Shown one piece after another: positions 1 to 7,570 of a stretch of DNA of 34,217 nt. A program made the position numbers and the translations under genes. This DNA is from Verrucomicrobiota bacterium (GTDB lineage: Bacteria > Verrucomicrobiota > Verrucomicrobiia > Verrucomicrobiales > DEV007). The DNA lies in contig CAUJIH010000057.1 of assembly GCA_963205275.1 (NCBI GenBank), positions 1 through 34,217 of the forward strand, read 5' to 3'. The notes beneath the pieces are model-generated. The model was not told where the DNA came from. It searched no databases and was given only the letters and a program-made list of their open reading frames with translations. Numbering within the stretch: the stretch's first letter is position 1; the number at the start of each line of letters is the position of its first letter.

Positions 1-334
1 GGTTTTAGCCTATCAGGCGGTGCAAGTGATTCGCCGTAAGCTCCGTGACCAGGGTGAATCGATGAGCTGGAAAAGTCTCCGCGCCATCCTGCAAAGGCAA
101 TATCGGGTAACCGCGACCTTCAAGCAGCGTGATGGGCGCACATTGCACGTCCGCCAGGCCACGGAAGCCGAGCCTGAACTGCAAGCAATCTACGATAAAC
201 TCCGACTTCCCTCTCTCCCCGGCGGAGTGAAAAAGATGAAGATTTAGCGAAAAGTAAGCGAAAGTAGTGCCAGAAGGAAATTTTTTGAGTTGTAATATAC
301 TGATTAATAGCAATATACGTTTTCTCCTGTTAAA
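1..334 (+). mobile_element. 3' end of an insertion sequence (IS1634/IS4-like)
   Basis: The left edge of the window holds the last part of an IS: the transposase C-terminus (to 247) and about 87 bp of non-coding terminal sequence. From about 335 the sequence reads as an in-frame galM fragment on the minus strand, which fixes the inner boundary to within a few bases. The segment 248-334 is more AT-rich than its surroundings. I could not define the terminal inverted repeat or the target duplication, because the other end of the element lies outside the window. Confidence 0.6.
2..247 (+). CDS. IS1634/IS4-like transposase, C-terminal fragment
   Basis: The reading frame is open from the first bases of the window to a TAG at 245-247 and gives about 81 residues, beginning VLAYQAVQVIRRKL. 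The segments SWKSLRAILQRQYRVTATF, GRTLHVRQATEAEPELQAIY and PGGVKK resemble the extreme C-terminus of IS1634-type (IS4 superfamily) DDE transposases, just after the catalytic domain. The GTG at position 20 is probably not a real start, since the frame continues upstream of it; the gene is cut by the window edge and its DDE residues would lie outside. The element sits against a broken galM on the opposite strand, which fits insertion into that gene. The family call is from memory of the C-terminal pattern. That it is a transposase is fairly safe; the exact IS family is less so. Confidence 0.65.
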   Translation, partial: VLAYQAVQVIRRKLRDQGESMSWKSLRAILQRQYRVTATFKQRDGRTLHVRQATEAEPELQAIYDKLRLPSLPGGVKKMKI

Positions 335-688
335 GATGGGATAACGTCGTCCATCGACAGAAAAGCCCCCACCGTCGATCCGATTCGCAATTCGTCCGAT
401 CACGGAGCCGAATACACCACCTGCCAGAGCTTCGTCGAGCGTGCGATACGACAGGGTCACGTCCGCCATTCGACCCTCTTTGTCCGCCGTCTCCACAGAG
501 ACTAATAGTGCTCCGAATTCCGCGAGCATCACACGCGTTTTGTCAGCGTTTTCCAAAGTGAAAATCTTCACTTCACGACCATCCGGGAGCTTTCCCCAAA
601 CTCCCGTTTTCACTGGCGAAGCAAACGCCACATGTCCGTAGGAAAAAACAGCGATCACGAAGAGGCTTGCACTGCGAACGAATTGCAC
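335..688 (-). pseudogene. galM: aldose 1-epimerase (galactose mutarotase), truncated by an IS
   Basis: Minus-strand codons between about 688 and 335 encode a signal-peptide-like start followed by the N-terminal galactose mutarotase pattern: WGKLPDGREVKIFTLEN, then ADVTLSYRTLDEAL, then FGSVIGRIANRIDGGGFSVD and GRRYPI. GalM normally continues with an NHLHGG-type stretch and a further 230 or so residues carrying the catalytic His and Glu; here the match stops at the IS junction near 335. GalM interconverts alpha and beta anomers of aldoses, and a secreted form would act on extracellular sugars. GTG at 688 or 700 could be the start; no ATG is available in frame near the signal peptide. The remnant lacks the catalytic residues and is almost certainly non-functional, unless the rest of the gene lies beyond the IS and is only interrupted. 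Confidence 0.75.
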
Positions 689-700
689 GAGATTTTGCAC

Positions 701-1942
701 ATGGCGAAGCTGTCTTTTTCGTGTCTCCGAGTCAATCCAGCGTTTTTCTTTTTTACGTTTCTCCTCGCCGCCGACTTCAGTTTCTCCGCCGACTGGCCGC
801 GCTTCCGAGGTCCGAATTTCGATGGGATCTCCACAGAGCCGGGACTGCGGACTTCCGGGGAGGCGAAGCAGCTCTGGTCTGCAGAACTGGAATTGGGATA
901 CAGTTCTCCCGTGATCGCCTCGGGTCATGTCATTATTTCAGGGCATGGAAAGAAGGATAAAAACGATGCACTCTATTGCTTCGACGAGTCCACAGGGCAA
1001 GTCAAATGGGTTCATAACTACGAGCAAGAGCTGGGAAATCTGTACTTTCAAGGAGGAACCACTGGATCGGCGACTATCGACGGAGGACGGGTGTACTTTT
1101 TCTCACGAGACGGCGATCTCTTCTGTCTAGATCTGCACACCGGAAAGGAAATTTGGCACAAGCAACTGGCAAAGGATCTCGGGTATGAAAAGCCCACTTG
1201 GGGATTCGCTGGATCGCCGCTGGTGTGGGGAGACAGACTTTTCATCAACGCCGGAGCTGGGGGACTATGTCTCAACAAGGCCGACGGATCGATCATGTGG
1301 AAATCCGCGAATGAAGCCGCCGGATACTCCTCTCCCTATCCAGTCACCATCGGGGATGCCCGCTTTGTCTTCTTTTCCAACAAGCGAGCCTATGTCTGCG
1401 TCGATGCGGGCAGCGGTGCCCAACAGTGGGAAATGAAATGGATGACACGCTATGGAGTCAATGCACCTGACCCCATTGCCTCCAATGGCACGGTCTTTCT
1501 TTCGACTGGTTACGGAAAAGGCGCCATCCTCCTGAAATGGGCGGGACAAGGAACCCCGGAAAAAGTCTGGCAAAATCGTGACATGCAGACACAGATGAAC
1601 TCCTGTGTGCTGATCGACGGCTATCTCTACGGAATCAGCGGGAATGAAAGCCAAGACGGCACAGGCCTGCGCTGTGTCGAATACTCCACGGGTGCGGTCA
1701 AATGGACCGATCCGTCCATCGCCCACGGAGCCGCCGTTGCGGTGCAGAGAAATCTGCTGGTCGTGACGGAAGACGGTGAACTCCAAGTCGCCCCGGTTTC
1801 CCCCATCGCCTACCGCCCGACCTTCCGGCAGAAGGTAATCGACGCCAAGGTCTGGACAGTGCCAGTCTATGCCAATGGTCGCGTCTATTGCCGGAATTCC
1901 GCCGGGCGTATGGTCGTGCTCGACATGAAAAGCGGAGGATGA
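701..1942 (+). CDS. secreted PQQ-like beta-propeller repeat protein
   Basis: This is a 413-residue protein with a clear signal peptide (MAKLSFSCLRV, hydrophobic core, cleavage near FSA/DWPRFRGP). The mature start WPRFRGPNFDGIS is the usual opening of PQQ-like (quinoprotein alcohol dehydrogenase-like) propeller proteins of Planctomycetes and Verrucomicrobia. Blade motifs recur: LYCFDESTGQVKW, LFCLDLHTGKEIWH, CLNKADGSIMWKS, VCVDAGSGAQQWEMKW, RCVEYSTGAVKWTD and VVLDMKSGG. No catalytic domain or cytochrome motif is visible, so the protein is probably a non-enzymatic scaffold or assembly factor rather than a dehydrogenase. ATG 701 was chosen because it directly precedes the signal peptide. The gene starts almost back-to-back with the galM remnant and is followed after 5 bp, or with a 4-bp overlap, by the next gene, so the two are probably co-translated. 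Confidence 0.85.
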   Translation: MAKLSFSCLRVNPAFFFFTFLLAADFSFSADWPRFRGPNFDGISTEPGLRTSGEAKQLWSAELELGYSSPVIASGHVIISGHGKKDKNDALYCFDESTGQVKWVHNYEQELGNLYFQGGTTGSATIDGGRVYFFSRDGDLFCLDLHTGKEIWHKQLAKDLGYEKPTWGFAGSPLVWGDRLFINAGAGGLCLNKADGSIMWKSANEAAGYSSPYPVTIGDARFVFFSNKRAYVCVDAGSGAQQWEMKWMTRYGVNAPDPIASNGTVFLSTGYGKGAILLKWAGQGTPEKVWQNRDMQTQMNSCVLIDGYLYGISGNESQDGTGLRCVEYSTGAVKWTDPSIAHGAAVAVQRNLLVVTEDGELQVAPVSPIAYRPTFRQKVIDAKVWTVPVYANGRVYCRNSAGRMVVLDMKSGG

Positions 1943-1947
1943 AAGCC

Positions 1948-3075
1948 ATGCACTACGATTCCCGATTCCCCTTCTGTCTGCGCCTCCTGAGCGGGATCAC
2001 AGCCTTCCTGATCATCTTTTTCCCTTCGCTTCGTGCAGAGGGACCGACCGTTCCCCCGCCTCCGGCACCGGCCCTGCCAGTGACTGCGCAGACCGGTGCA
2101 GTCGCAGTTGACGATGCCGAAGATGAGAGTCTCTCCCGATATCTTAGGCACGTCACCGTGGAGACAGTGGAAGGTGGAGAGACGCGATCCAGAGATGTAC
2201 TCCAGACGGCCATTACACGCTTTGAGAAAAACGGGACTTTCGTCGATCTCGTCGCCGTGGTGCATTTCGCCGATGCCGCCTACTACGCCGATCTCAACAA
2301 GCGTCTCGCATCCTACGACGCCGTGCTCTACGAGATGGTCGGCGGTCCGGCGGTGACGGCTTCGGCAGCCAGCGATCCCTCGGCGGGGGTGGATAAGCGC
2401 CAGTGGCGCAACATGGCGGCGGCATTCTTGGGCCTTGAGGATCAATTGACAGGAATCGACTACAGCGCGAGAAACTTCGTCCACGCTGACTTTGACCAAG
2501 AGAAGCTCCAAGCTCTGCTGGGCAATCAGGGCGAAATTCTCGCCAATCTCCTCACTCGACTCGCCTCCATTCCCGCACCTGAGCTGCGCGATGGCAAACT
2601 GCCCGGTGGTACCGCCATGCCATCGCAGGAGCAACTGCTGAACTCCCTGCTTTCGGGGGACCGTGAATCGCTGAAGAAAATGGTCGCTCCTCTACTGGGC
2701 GAAGCCGAGCGCATGGTCAAACACTTCGAAGGAACGGACGGAACTCCCCTAGTGGCAGGAAGAAATGCGGTCGCGATGGATAAACTCGCTGAACTGCGGC
2801 TTTCGAAAGGCGGTGGGACCTATGCGATTCTCTACGGAGCTGGACACATGCCGGACTTTGAGCGTCGTCTGCTCGAACAGGGCTTCACGAAGAGCGATCC
2901 TATCTGGCTGGACGCCTGGACCATTGGAGAACCCGCAGCAACTGGCTCGGCGAGTTCACCGCTCGAAACGGCACTGGGAGTTTTCTCGAAGAATCCCGAT
3001 CTGGAAAAAGGAATCCGAGCCGTCGGAAAAATTCTCGAAGCCCTACAGGAGCTTTCGGGAGAAAAGCAGCCCTAG
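1948..3075 (+). CDS. secreted TraB/GumN-like protein
   Basis: The protein has 375 residues with an N-terminal signal segment (hydrophobic residues 11-27, cleavage near LRA/EG) followed by a Pro-rich stretch. Two family landmarks are visible: a strand-rich VDLVAVVHFADAAYYADLN with His106 and LYEMVGG after it, and a distal YAILYGAGHMPDFERRL with His300. This VH...LYE plus GAGH arrangement is typical of the TraB/PrgY/GumN/Tiki superfamily of putative metalloproteases. The stretch IDYSARNFVHADFD between them is a conserved element of this family as I remember it. Two starts are possible: ATG 1939 overlaps the upstream stop as ATGA, while ATG 1948 has GGAGG (1934-1938) at 9-bp spacing and was preferred. 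The target is unknown, and proteolytic activity is inferred from the family only. Confidence 0.6.
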   Translation: MHYDSRFPFCLRLLSGITAFLIIFFPSLRAEGPTVPPPPAPALPVTAQTGAVAVDDAEDESLSRYLRHVTVETVEGGETRSRDVLQTAITRFEKNGTFVDLVAVVHFADAAYYADLNKRLASYDAVLYEMVGGPAVTASAASDPSAGVDKRQWRNMAAAFLGLEDQLTGIDYSARNFVHADFDQEKLQALLGNQGEILANLLTRLASIPAPELRDGKLPGGTAMPSQEQLLNSLLSGDRESLKKMVAPLLGEAERMVKHFEGTDGTPLVAGRNAVAMDKLAELRLSKGGGTYAILYGAGHMPDFERRLLEQGFTKSDPIWLDAWTIGEPAATGSASSPLETALGVFSKNPDLEKGIRAVGKILEALQELSGEKQP

Positions 3076-3270
3076 ATCAGAGGCGAAAAAGCTCCTCGCC
3101 GCAGAATGCGGAAGGGCGATCCTCTCTTTTCGTCGCTTGCTCCATCTGTCTCATCTGCCCCATCGGCCCCTTCTGCTCCTTCCTGACTTTATCGCGCATC
3201 TTGTCAGACTTGTGAAGCAGATCAAGCGTACCTCTGCATTACACTCAACCCCGTTCGATCCCGTACCGAT

Positions 3271-5415
3271 ATGAACAAACTCACCCTTCTCGTGTTATTT
3301 CTTTCGGTGAGCGCCTCTGCGGCTCCGCTGGTCGAATACGACTTCTCTGTCCTCACCGGAGACCGCATCGCGTGGACGGCGGGAGCTAGGGCAGAAGTAG
3401 CCACCTGGAAGAACGATCCTCGCAAGGGCAAAACCTATCTCCTGAATGGAAAAACCGAAGCAAAAGCTGTCTCCGAAGTCAGCCCCGGCGACCTCAGTCC
3501 TATAGGAGTAAACTTAAAATATGCGACGTCTACGGCAGAGGGCGGGGATCCAGAGCACAATCTCAATCTGAGCGGCTGGCTGCGTGTAGGCAAAAAAGAT
3601 GCCGCGTCTATCACATTTCCCCTGAGTGTCGCTCCGAACTCCAGAGTGATGATAGCATCTGTCACTTTCTCCGGCTGGCGCAACGGAGAGGGAGCACCCG
3701 ATTCCATCCGAATCGAATACAGCCTAGACGGAGGCTCACACTGGACCATATACGATCAGCCGCAGCTTCGACTGAAAAAAGGGGCTGGGACGAATGCCTC
3801 CAACATCTTTCGACAGGACTTGAGCTTGGAAGACGGGCAATCCATCGTCTTTCGGCTCATCATTGACCGCGATAAAGAAGGCACCCCTCTCGGAAACTGG
3901 CATCTAACCGGACTCTCGATCGACGGTTCCGTCGGTGCTCCGCTCGCCGCCGCGCCGACGATCACGATCTCGCCCGAAACCACCCTGATCGATTCTGGTC
4001 AAAAAATTAGCGTGACTGCCGACCCGCCGGAGACTCGACTCTTCTATACTCTCGATGGATCGCTTCCCGACGAGTCATCCCCCGCTTACACTGGACCGAT
4101 CACGCTCGAAAAATCGGCCTCAGTGCGCGTGATTGGAATCCAGAAAGGTGCCAGGACTGCCGAGAAGAATCATCACTTCGCCCTACGGCAGCCTCTGGGG
4201 CAGCCGAATCTGCTCGTGATCGCCGCTCCCGGCATCGGTCACGGAGATCTCCAGTGTCAGGGGAATGTCAACATTGCCACTCCAGCACTCGACTCGCTCG
4301 CCTATGACGGAATTCGCTTCACCCAATTTACGACCACAGGATCGGGCGACACCGCCTCCCAGTATGCTCTGCTGACCGGACGAGTCGCGGCTCGATCCGA
4401 GATCACGGACTCACTCGTCGCCGCAGATGGTGCCGGATGGAAAGCTGAGGAGTGGACCTTGGCGGAAATGCTGCGTGCCAGCGGCCATAGGACGGCCTTT
4501 ATCGGTCAGTGGCTCCTCGGAGCGGCCACAGGCAGTCATCCGCTGGATCAGGGATTCGATCATTTTTATGGACTGCTCGCGGATCTCTCACTCCATCCGT
4601 CTCTGTGCGATGACAGAAAAGTAGTGTCTGAAATGCCTGATCCCGACAAGCTACTCCCTCAGATCACGGCTCAGGCTCGCACCTTTCTGGAGAAAAATGC
4701 AGATTCACCCTTTGCGATCGTGTATCAGATTCCGCATCTGAATGCCTCCGGCCAGTCGCTCGCCGGACCTCACGGAAATCGGGTGGAGGCAGTGGATGCG
4801 ACGGTGAAAAGTCTCCTCGAAACACTGGATCAGCTCAAGCTGAGCAATCGGACACTAGTCCTCTTTCTTTCTACCAGTAGCGCGAGCCGAAGTCCCGACA
4901 AAGACGGCGGATCGAATGGCCTCCTCCGCGACGGAGCGGGAACGAGTTGGGAAGGTGGGCTGCGCGGGCCGTTGATCGCTCGACTTCCGGGGACGCTACC
5001 TGCCGGGCAGATGAATCTGGCGACCGTTTGGATCCCCGATTTGATGCCCACCCTAGCAACACTGCTTGACTCCGACCTCTCACCCGACGGACAGATCATC
5101 GACGGAACCCCACGTCCCGATGTCCTCACAGGCACGACGACTCGAACTCCTGCAGATGCCCGTGCCTTCGGCTTGCGACGAGAGGACGGAAAGTGGTCTG
5201 TCACCACCGTCCGAGAGGGGGATTGGAAACTCCATCGCTCCGTGACCACGACCGATCCCGACAACAATCGATCAACACAAGCTGGCCAGCTATTCAACCT
5301 CGACAACGACCCCGAGGAACACATTGATCGAGCTCCGTTCGCATCGGCTCGGGTGCAGTCGCTGCGAGAGATTGCCGACCAGTTTACGAAGTCACTGGAG
5401 AGCACCAAGGAATAA
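3271..5415 (+). CDS. sulfatase-fold pseudoenzyme with N-terminal beta domains
   Basis: A 714-residue secreted protein (signal MNKLTLLVLFLSVSASA/AP). Residues 20-220 form a beta-rich, probably carbohydrate-binding region. Residues 230-305 resemble a chitobiase/HEX C-terminal-type sandwich (RLFYTLDGSLPDESSPAYTG). From about 310 the alkaline-phosphatase/sulfatase fold follows, recognisable by NLLVIAAPGIGHGDL, ALLTGR, LDQGFDHFYGLL, WEGGLRGPLIARLPG and WIPDLMPTLATLL. Nearly all catalytic positions are replaced: the metal Asp pair is Ala319-Pro320, the formylglycine Cys is Asp360, its Arg is Gln364, the Lys and His of GKWH are Gln413 and Leu415, the Asp and Asn of SDNG are Thr535 and Ser536, and the Lys of GKG is Ala556. 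His489 remains. It cannot work as a normal Ca-dependent sulfatase. It lies 50 bp upstream of an intact sulfatase, probably in one operon, so a binding or chaperone-like role is plausible but unproven. Confidence 0.85.
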   Translation: MNKLTLLVLFLSVSASAAPLVEYDFSVLTGDRIAWTAGARAEVATWKNDPRKGKTYLLNGKTEAKAVSEVSPGDLSPIGVNLKYATSTAEGGDPEHNLNLSGWLRVGKKDAASITFPLSVAPNSRVMIASVTFSGWRNGEGAPDSIRIEYSLDGGSHWTIYDQPQLRLKKGAGTNASNIFRQDLSLEDGQSIVFRLIIDRDKEGTPLGNWHLTGLSIDGSVGAPLAAAPTITISPETTLIDSGQKISVTADPPETRLFYTLDGSLPDESSPAYTGPITLEKSASVRVIGIQKGARTAEKNHHFALRQPLGQPNLLVIAAPGIGHGDLQCQGNVNIATPALDSLAYDGIRFTQFTTTGSGDTASQYALLTGRVAARSEITDSLVAADGAGWKAEEWTLAEMLRASGHRTAFIGQWLLGAATGSHPLDQGFDHFYGLLADLSLHPSLCDDRKVVSEMPDPDKLLPQITAQARTFLEKNADSPFAIVYQIPHLNASGQSLAGPHGNRVEAVDATVKSLLETLDQLKLSNRTLVLFLSTSSASRSPDKDGGSNGLLRDGAGTSWEGGLRGPLIARLPGTLPAGQMNLATVWIPDLMPTLATLLDSDLSPDGQIIDGTPRPDVLTGTTTRTPADARAFGLRREDGKWSVTTVREGDWKLHRSVTTTDPDNNRSTQAGQLFNLDNDPEEHIDRAPFASARVQSLREIADQFTKSLESTKE

Positions 5416-5465
5416 TCATCCGATCCCGAATCGCCTCATCTGACCGAACTCTCGATTTGAGAACC

Positions 5466-6932
5466 ATGAAAACAGGCTCCTTTTTACGAATTCTAGCGGT
5501 GGCTCTCGCCCTTCCCATCGCTGCACTTCAGGCTCGCCCAGCACTGGAGAAACCGAACTTCATCGTGATCCTGCTCGATGATGCCGGATATGCCAATTTT
5601 TCACATTCCGGGCACCCCACCATCGAAACTCCCAACATTTCAAAAATGGCAGAAGATGGGATGAATTTCACCAATTACTACTCTGCCGCAGCGGCGTGCA
5701 GTGCCTCGCGCTATGGACTGCTGACCGGACGCCATCCCCTGCGATCTGGGTTCCCCTGGGTCATTCCGCCATCCTTTCCTCGCTTTATTCATGCAAAGGA
5801 AATCACCATCGCCAATATTCTGCGCGATACCGGATACGCTACCGCGATCTTCGGCAAATGGCATGTGGGGACTCCGAATGAGGCGAATCACTTCGATCGT
5901 AACGCCTTTCCGCTCGCGCACGGATTCAATTTCTGGCTAGGCACCAATGTATCTCACGATTATCTCGACTCAAAACTGATCCGCAGCGATCCCGAGGGAT
6001 TCGATCCGATCAACGGCTATCACACCCTCGCCGTCGATCTGGGGCTGGATCACGATTGGAAAGTTCTGAAAACACTGACTCGACGCTATCAGGACGCAGC
6101 AGTCGGTTTTATCAAAGCGAACGCCAGTTCGCCGTTCTTCGCCTACATCCCGCTGAACTTCCCTCATCTCCAGCTCGCTGCTTCCGATGGATCACTTCAC
6201 ACATCGGCTGCGGGGTTGCTAGGAGACACGATGACAGACATCGACACTCTCGTCGGAACACTCCGGAGGACGCTGGAGGAAAAAGGAATCGCTGAAAACA
6301 CCCTCATTGTGTTCACTTCTGACAACGGACAATGGATTCGCTTCCAGGATACGGCGAGCCATCCTCGCTACATGGAAGCCCGCCTCCTCGTCGGCAGTGC
6401 ACGCCCATTCCGCGACGGAAAAGGATCGACTTGGGAAGGGGGACAGCGCGAACCAGGAATCTGGTGTTGGCCAGGAACCATTCCTGCCCGCAGCACAAAC
6501 CGTCACCCGGCCTCAAATCTCGATATTCTGCCGACCCTTACGACACTGGCTGGAGGCGTTTTGCCAACGGACCGAAGTATCGACGGGCGCAATATCGCTC
6601 CTTATCTGAACCCCTCTCACTTCGATGGGGAAGTCCCCGAGTTCACCTTTTTCTACGAAGGTCATACCACGACGACAAACGCCGTGCGCAAAGGACCGTG
6701 GAAGTTGCACATCGCGCTTTATTCCCAGCTCGGGATCAACTACGGATACGCACCCGATGGTAATACTCGCCAGGTTTTGGAAAAACCTCTGCTCTTCAAT
6801 TTGGAACTCGATCCCTCTGAGCGGCATAACGTAGCGGCTGAGCATCCCGAGATCGTGAAGGAGCTGAAGACAGCGATTGAGAACTTCGAAGCCACCGCCA
6901 AGAAAGAAGGAAGCTTCTGGGATGAAAAGTGA
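5466..6932 (+). CDS. secreted type I sulfatase
   Basis: This 488-residue protein has a signal peptide (cleavage near LQA/RP) and a complete sulfatase active site: metal Asp38-Asp39 in VILLDDAGYANF, the formylglycine motif Cys78-Ser-Ala-Ser-Arg82 followed by YGLLTGRHPLRSG, GKWHVG (Lys131, His133), His234, SDNG (Asp286, Asn287), and GKGSTWEGG with Lys319. Such enzymes hydrolyse sulfate esters, usually on polysaccharides or glycosaminoglycans in this phylum. CSASR differs from the consensus CxPSR at the proline position; Ala is tolerated there by maturation enzymes. Cys78 would need conversion by an anSME or FGE enzyme, which is not in this window. ATG 5466 was preferred over an in-frame TTG at 5457. 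The substrate cannot be told from sequence. The adjacent upstream gene is a degenerate relative. Confidence 0.93.
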   Translation: MKTGSFLRILAVALALPIAALQARPALEKPNFIVILLDDAGYANFSHSGHPTIETPNISKMAEDGMNFTNYYSAAAACSASRYGLLTGRHPLRSGFPWVIPPSFPRFIHAKEITIANILRDTGYATAIFGKWHVGTPNEANHFDRNAFPLAHGFNFWLGTNVSHDYLDSKLIRSDPEGFDPINGYHTLAVDLGLDHDWKVLKTLTRRYQDAAVGFIKANASSPFFAYIPLNFPHLQLAASDGSLHTSAAGLLGDTMTDIDTLVGTLRRTLEEKGIAENTLIVFTSDNGQWIRFQDTASHPRYMEARLLVGSARPFRDGKGSTWEGGQREPGIWCWPGTIPARSTNRHPASNLDILPTLTTLAGGVLPTDRSIDGRNIAPYLNPSHFDGEVPEFTFFYEGHTTTTNAVRKGPWKLHIALYSQLGINYGYAPDGNTRQVLEKPLLFNLELDPSERHNVAAEHPEIVKELKTAIENFEATAKKEGSFWDEK

Positions 6933-6973
6933 ATGAACGCTGACAGAAATCCGTTTTGACTTATGATGCCATC

Positions 6974-7552
6974 ATGCGTTCCGGTTTTATTTCGAATTGG
7001 GTGATCGGTGCAGCCTTTACTTGCATCGTACTTCTGGCACTTTCACCGCTTTTTCTCAAGGGATGGTCGATGCTCATGGTTTTGACCTTTCTGTGTTTCC
7101 CAGGGTATCTCTTGCATCAATGCGAAGAGCATGCACGGGATCGCTTTCGGCTCTTTTTCAATAAAACCATCGGCAGCGGATGCGAGATTCTCTCACCTCT
7201 GTTCATTTTTTTGGTCAACGTTCCCATCGTATGGGGTGTGATCATTCTATCCCTGTATGGCGCTGTGTTTTTCAGCCCTGGCTGGTCGTTGATTGCCGCG
7301 TATCTCGTTCTCATCAACGGGCTGACACATCTTGGGCACGCGCTGATTTTCAGAACTTATAATCCTGGCCTCGTTACCGCTCTTGTTCTATTTCTGCCGC
7401 TCGGAAGCTTTATGCTTTATACTCTACACAGTGCTGGCGAAGGCACTTGGGCCGACCATGTGATCGGACTCTCCACTTCTTTAGCGATTCACGCGGCCAT
7501 CCTGATGCATGTGCAACAGAAGCTCAAGCGACTGAACCGAAAGTCGCAGTAA
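6974..7552 (+). CDS. HXXEE domain membrane protein
   Basis: This is a 192-residue integral membrane protein with about five to six hydrophobic helices. The stretch LLHQCEEH (His48, Glu51, Glu52) is the His-x-x-Glu-Glu signature that names the HXXEE family, and a second conserved His lies in LTHLGHALIF. The family's biochemical function is not established; a metal or lipid role has been guessed from the conserved polar residues inside membrane helices. The C-terminus is basic (QQKLKRLNRKSQ) and probably cytoplasmic. ATG 6974 was taken as start; an in-frame TTG lies at 6956. It follows the sulfatase by 41 bp and converges on the dehydrogenase gene with only 18 bp between the stops, so it may be the last gene of the sulfatase operon. 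Confidence 0.75.
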   Translation: MRSGFISNWVIGAAFTCIVLLALSPLFLKGWSMLMVLTFLCFPGYLLHQCEEHARDRFRLFFNKTIGSGCEILSPLFIFLVNVPIVWGVIILSLYGAVFFSPGWSLIAAYLVLINGLTHLGHALIFRTYNPGLVTALVLFLPLGSFMLYTLHSAGEGTWADHVIGLSTSLAIHAAILMHVQQKLKRLNRKSQ

Positions 7553-7570
7553 ATAGGCGCAGCACGACTC

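Noticed and set aside
689..928. N-terminal extension of the galM frame toward 928
   Set aside because: This part lies antisense to the propeller gene and has no resemblance to a mutarotase or signal peptide; the open frame is accidental.
1265..1786. 173-aa minus-strand ORF within the propeller gene
   Set aside because: It is a shadow of a well-supported gene on the plus strand and shows no domain of its own.
3201..3270. Promoter with TTGTCA at 3201 for the pseudo-sulfatase
   Set aside because: No acceptable -10 hexamer follows at the right spacing.
4830..5408. 192-aa minus-strand ORF inside the pseudo-sulfatase gene
   Set aside because: Composition is Ser/Arg-rich, as expected from the antisense frame of a coding gene, and no family pattern is visible.
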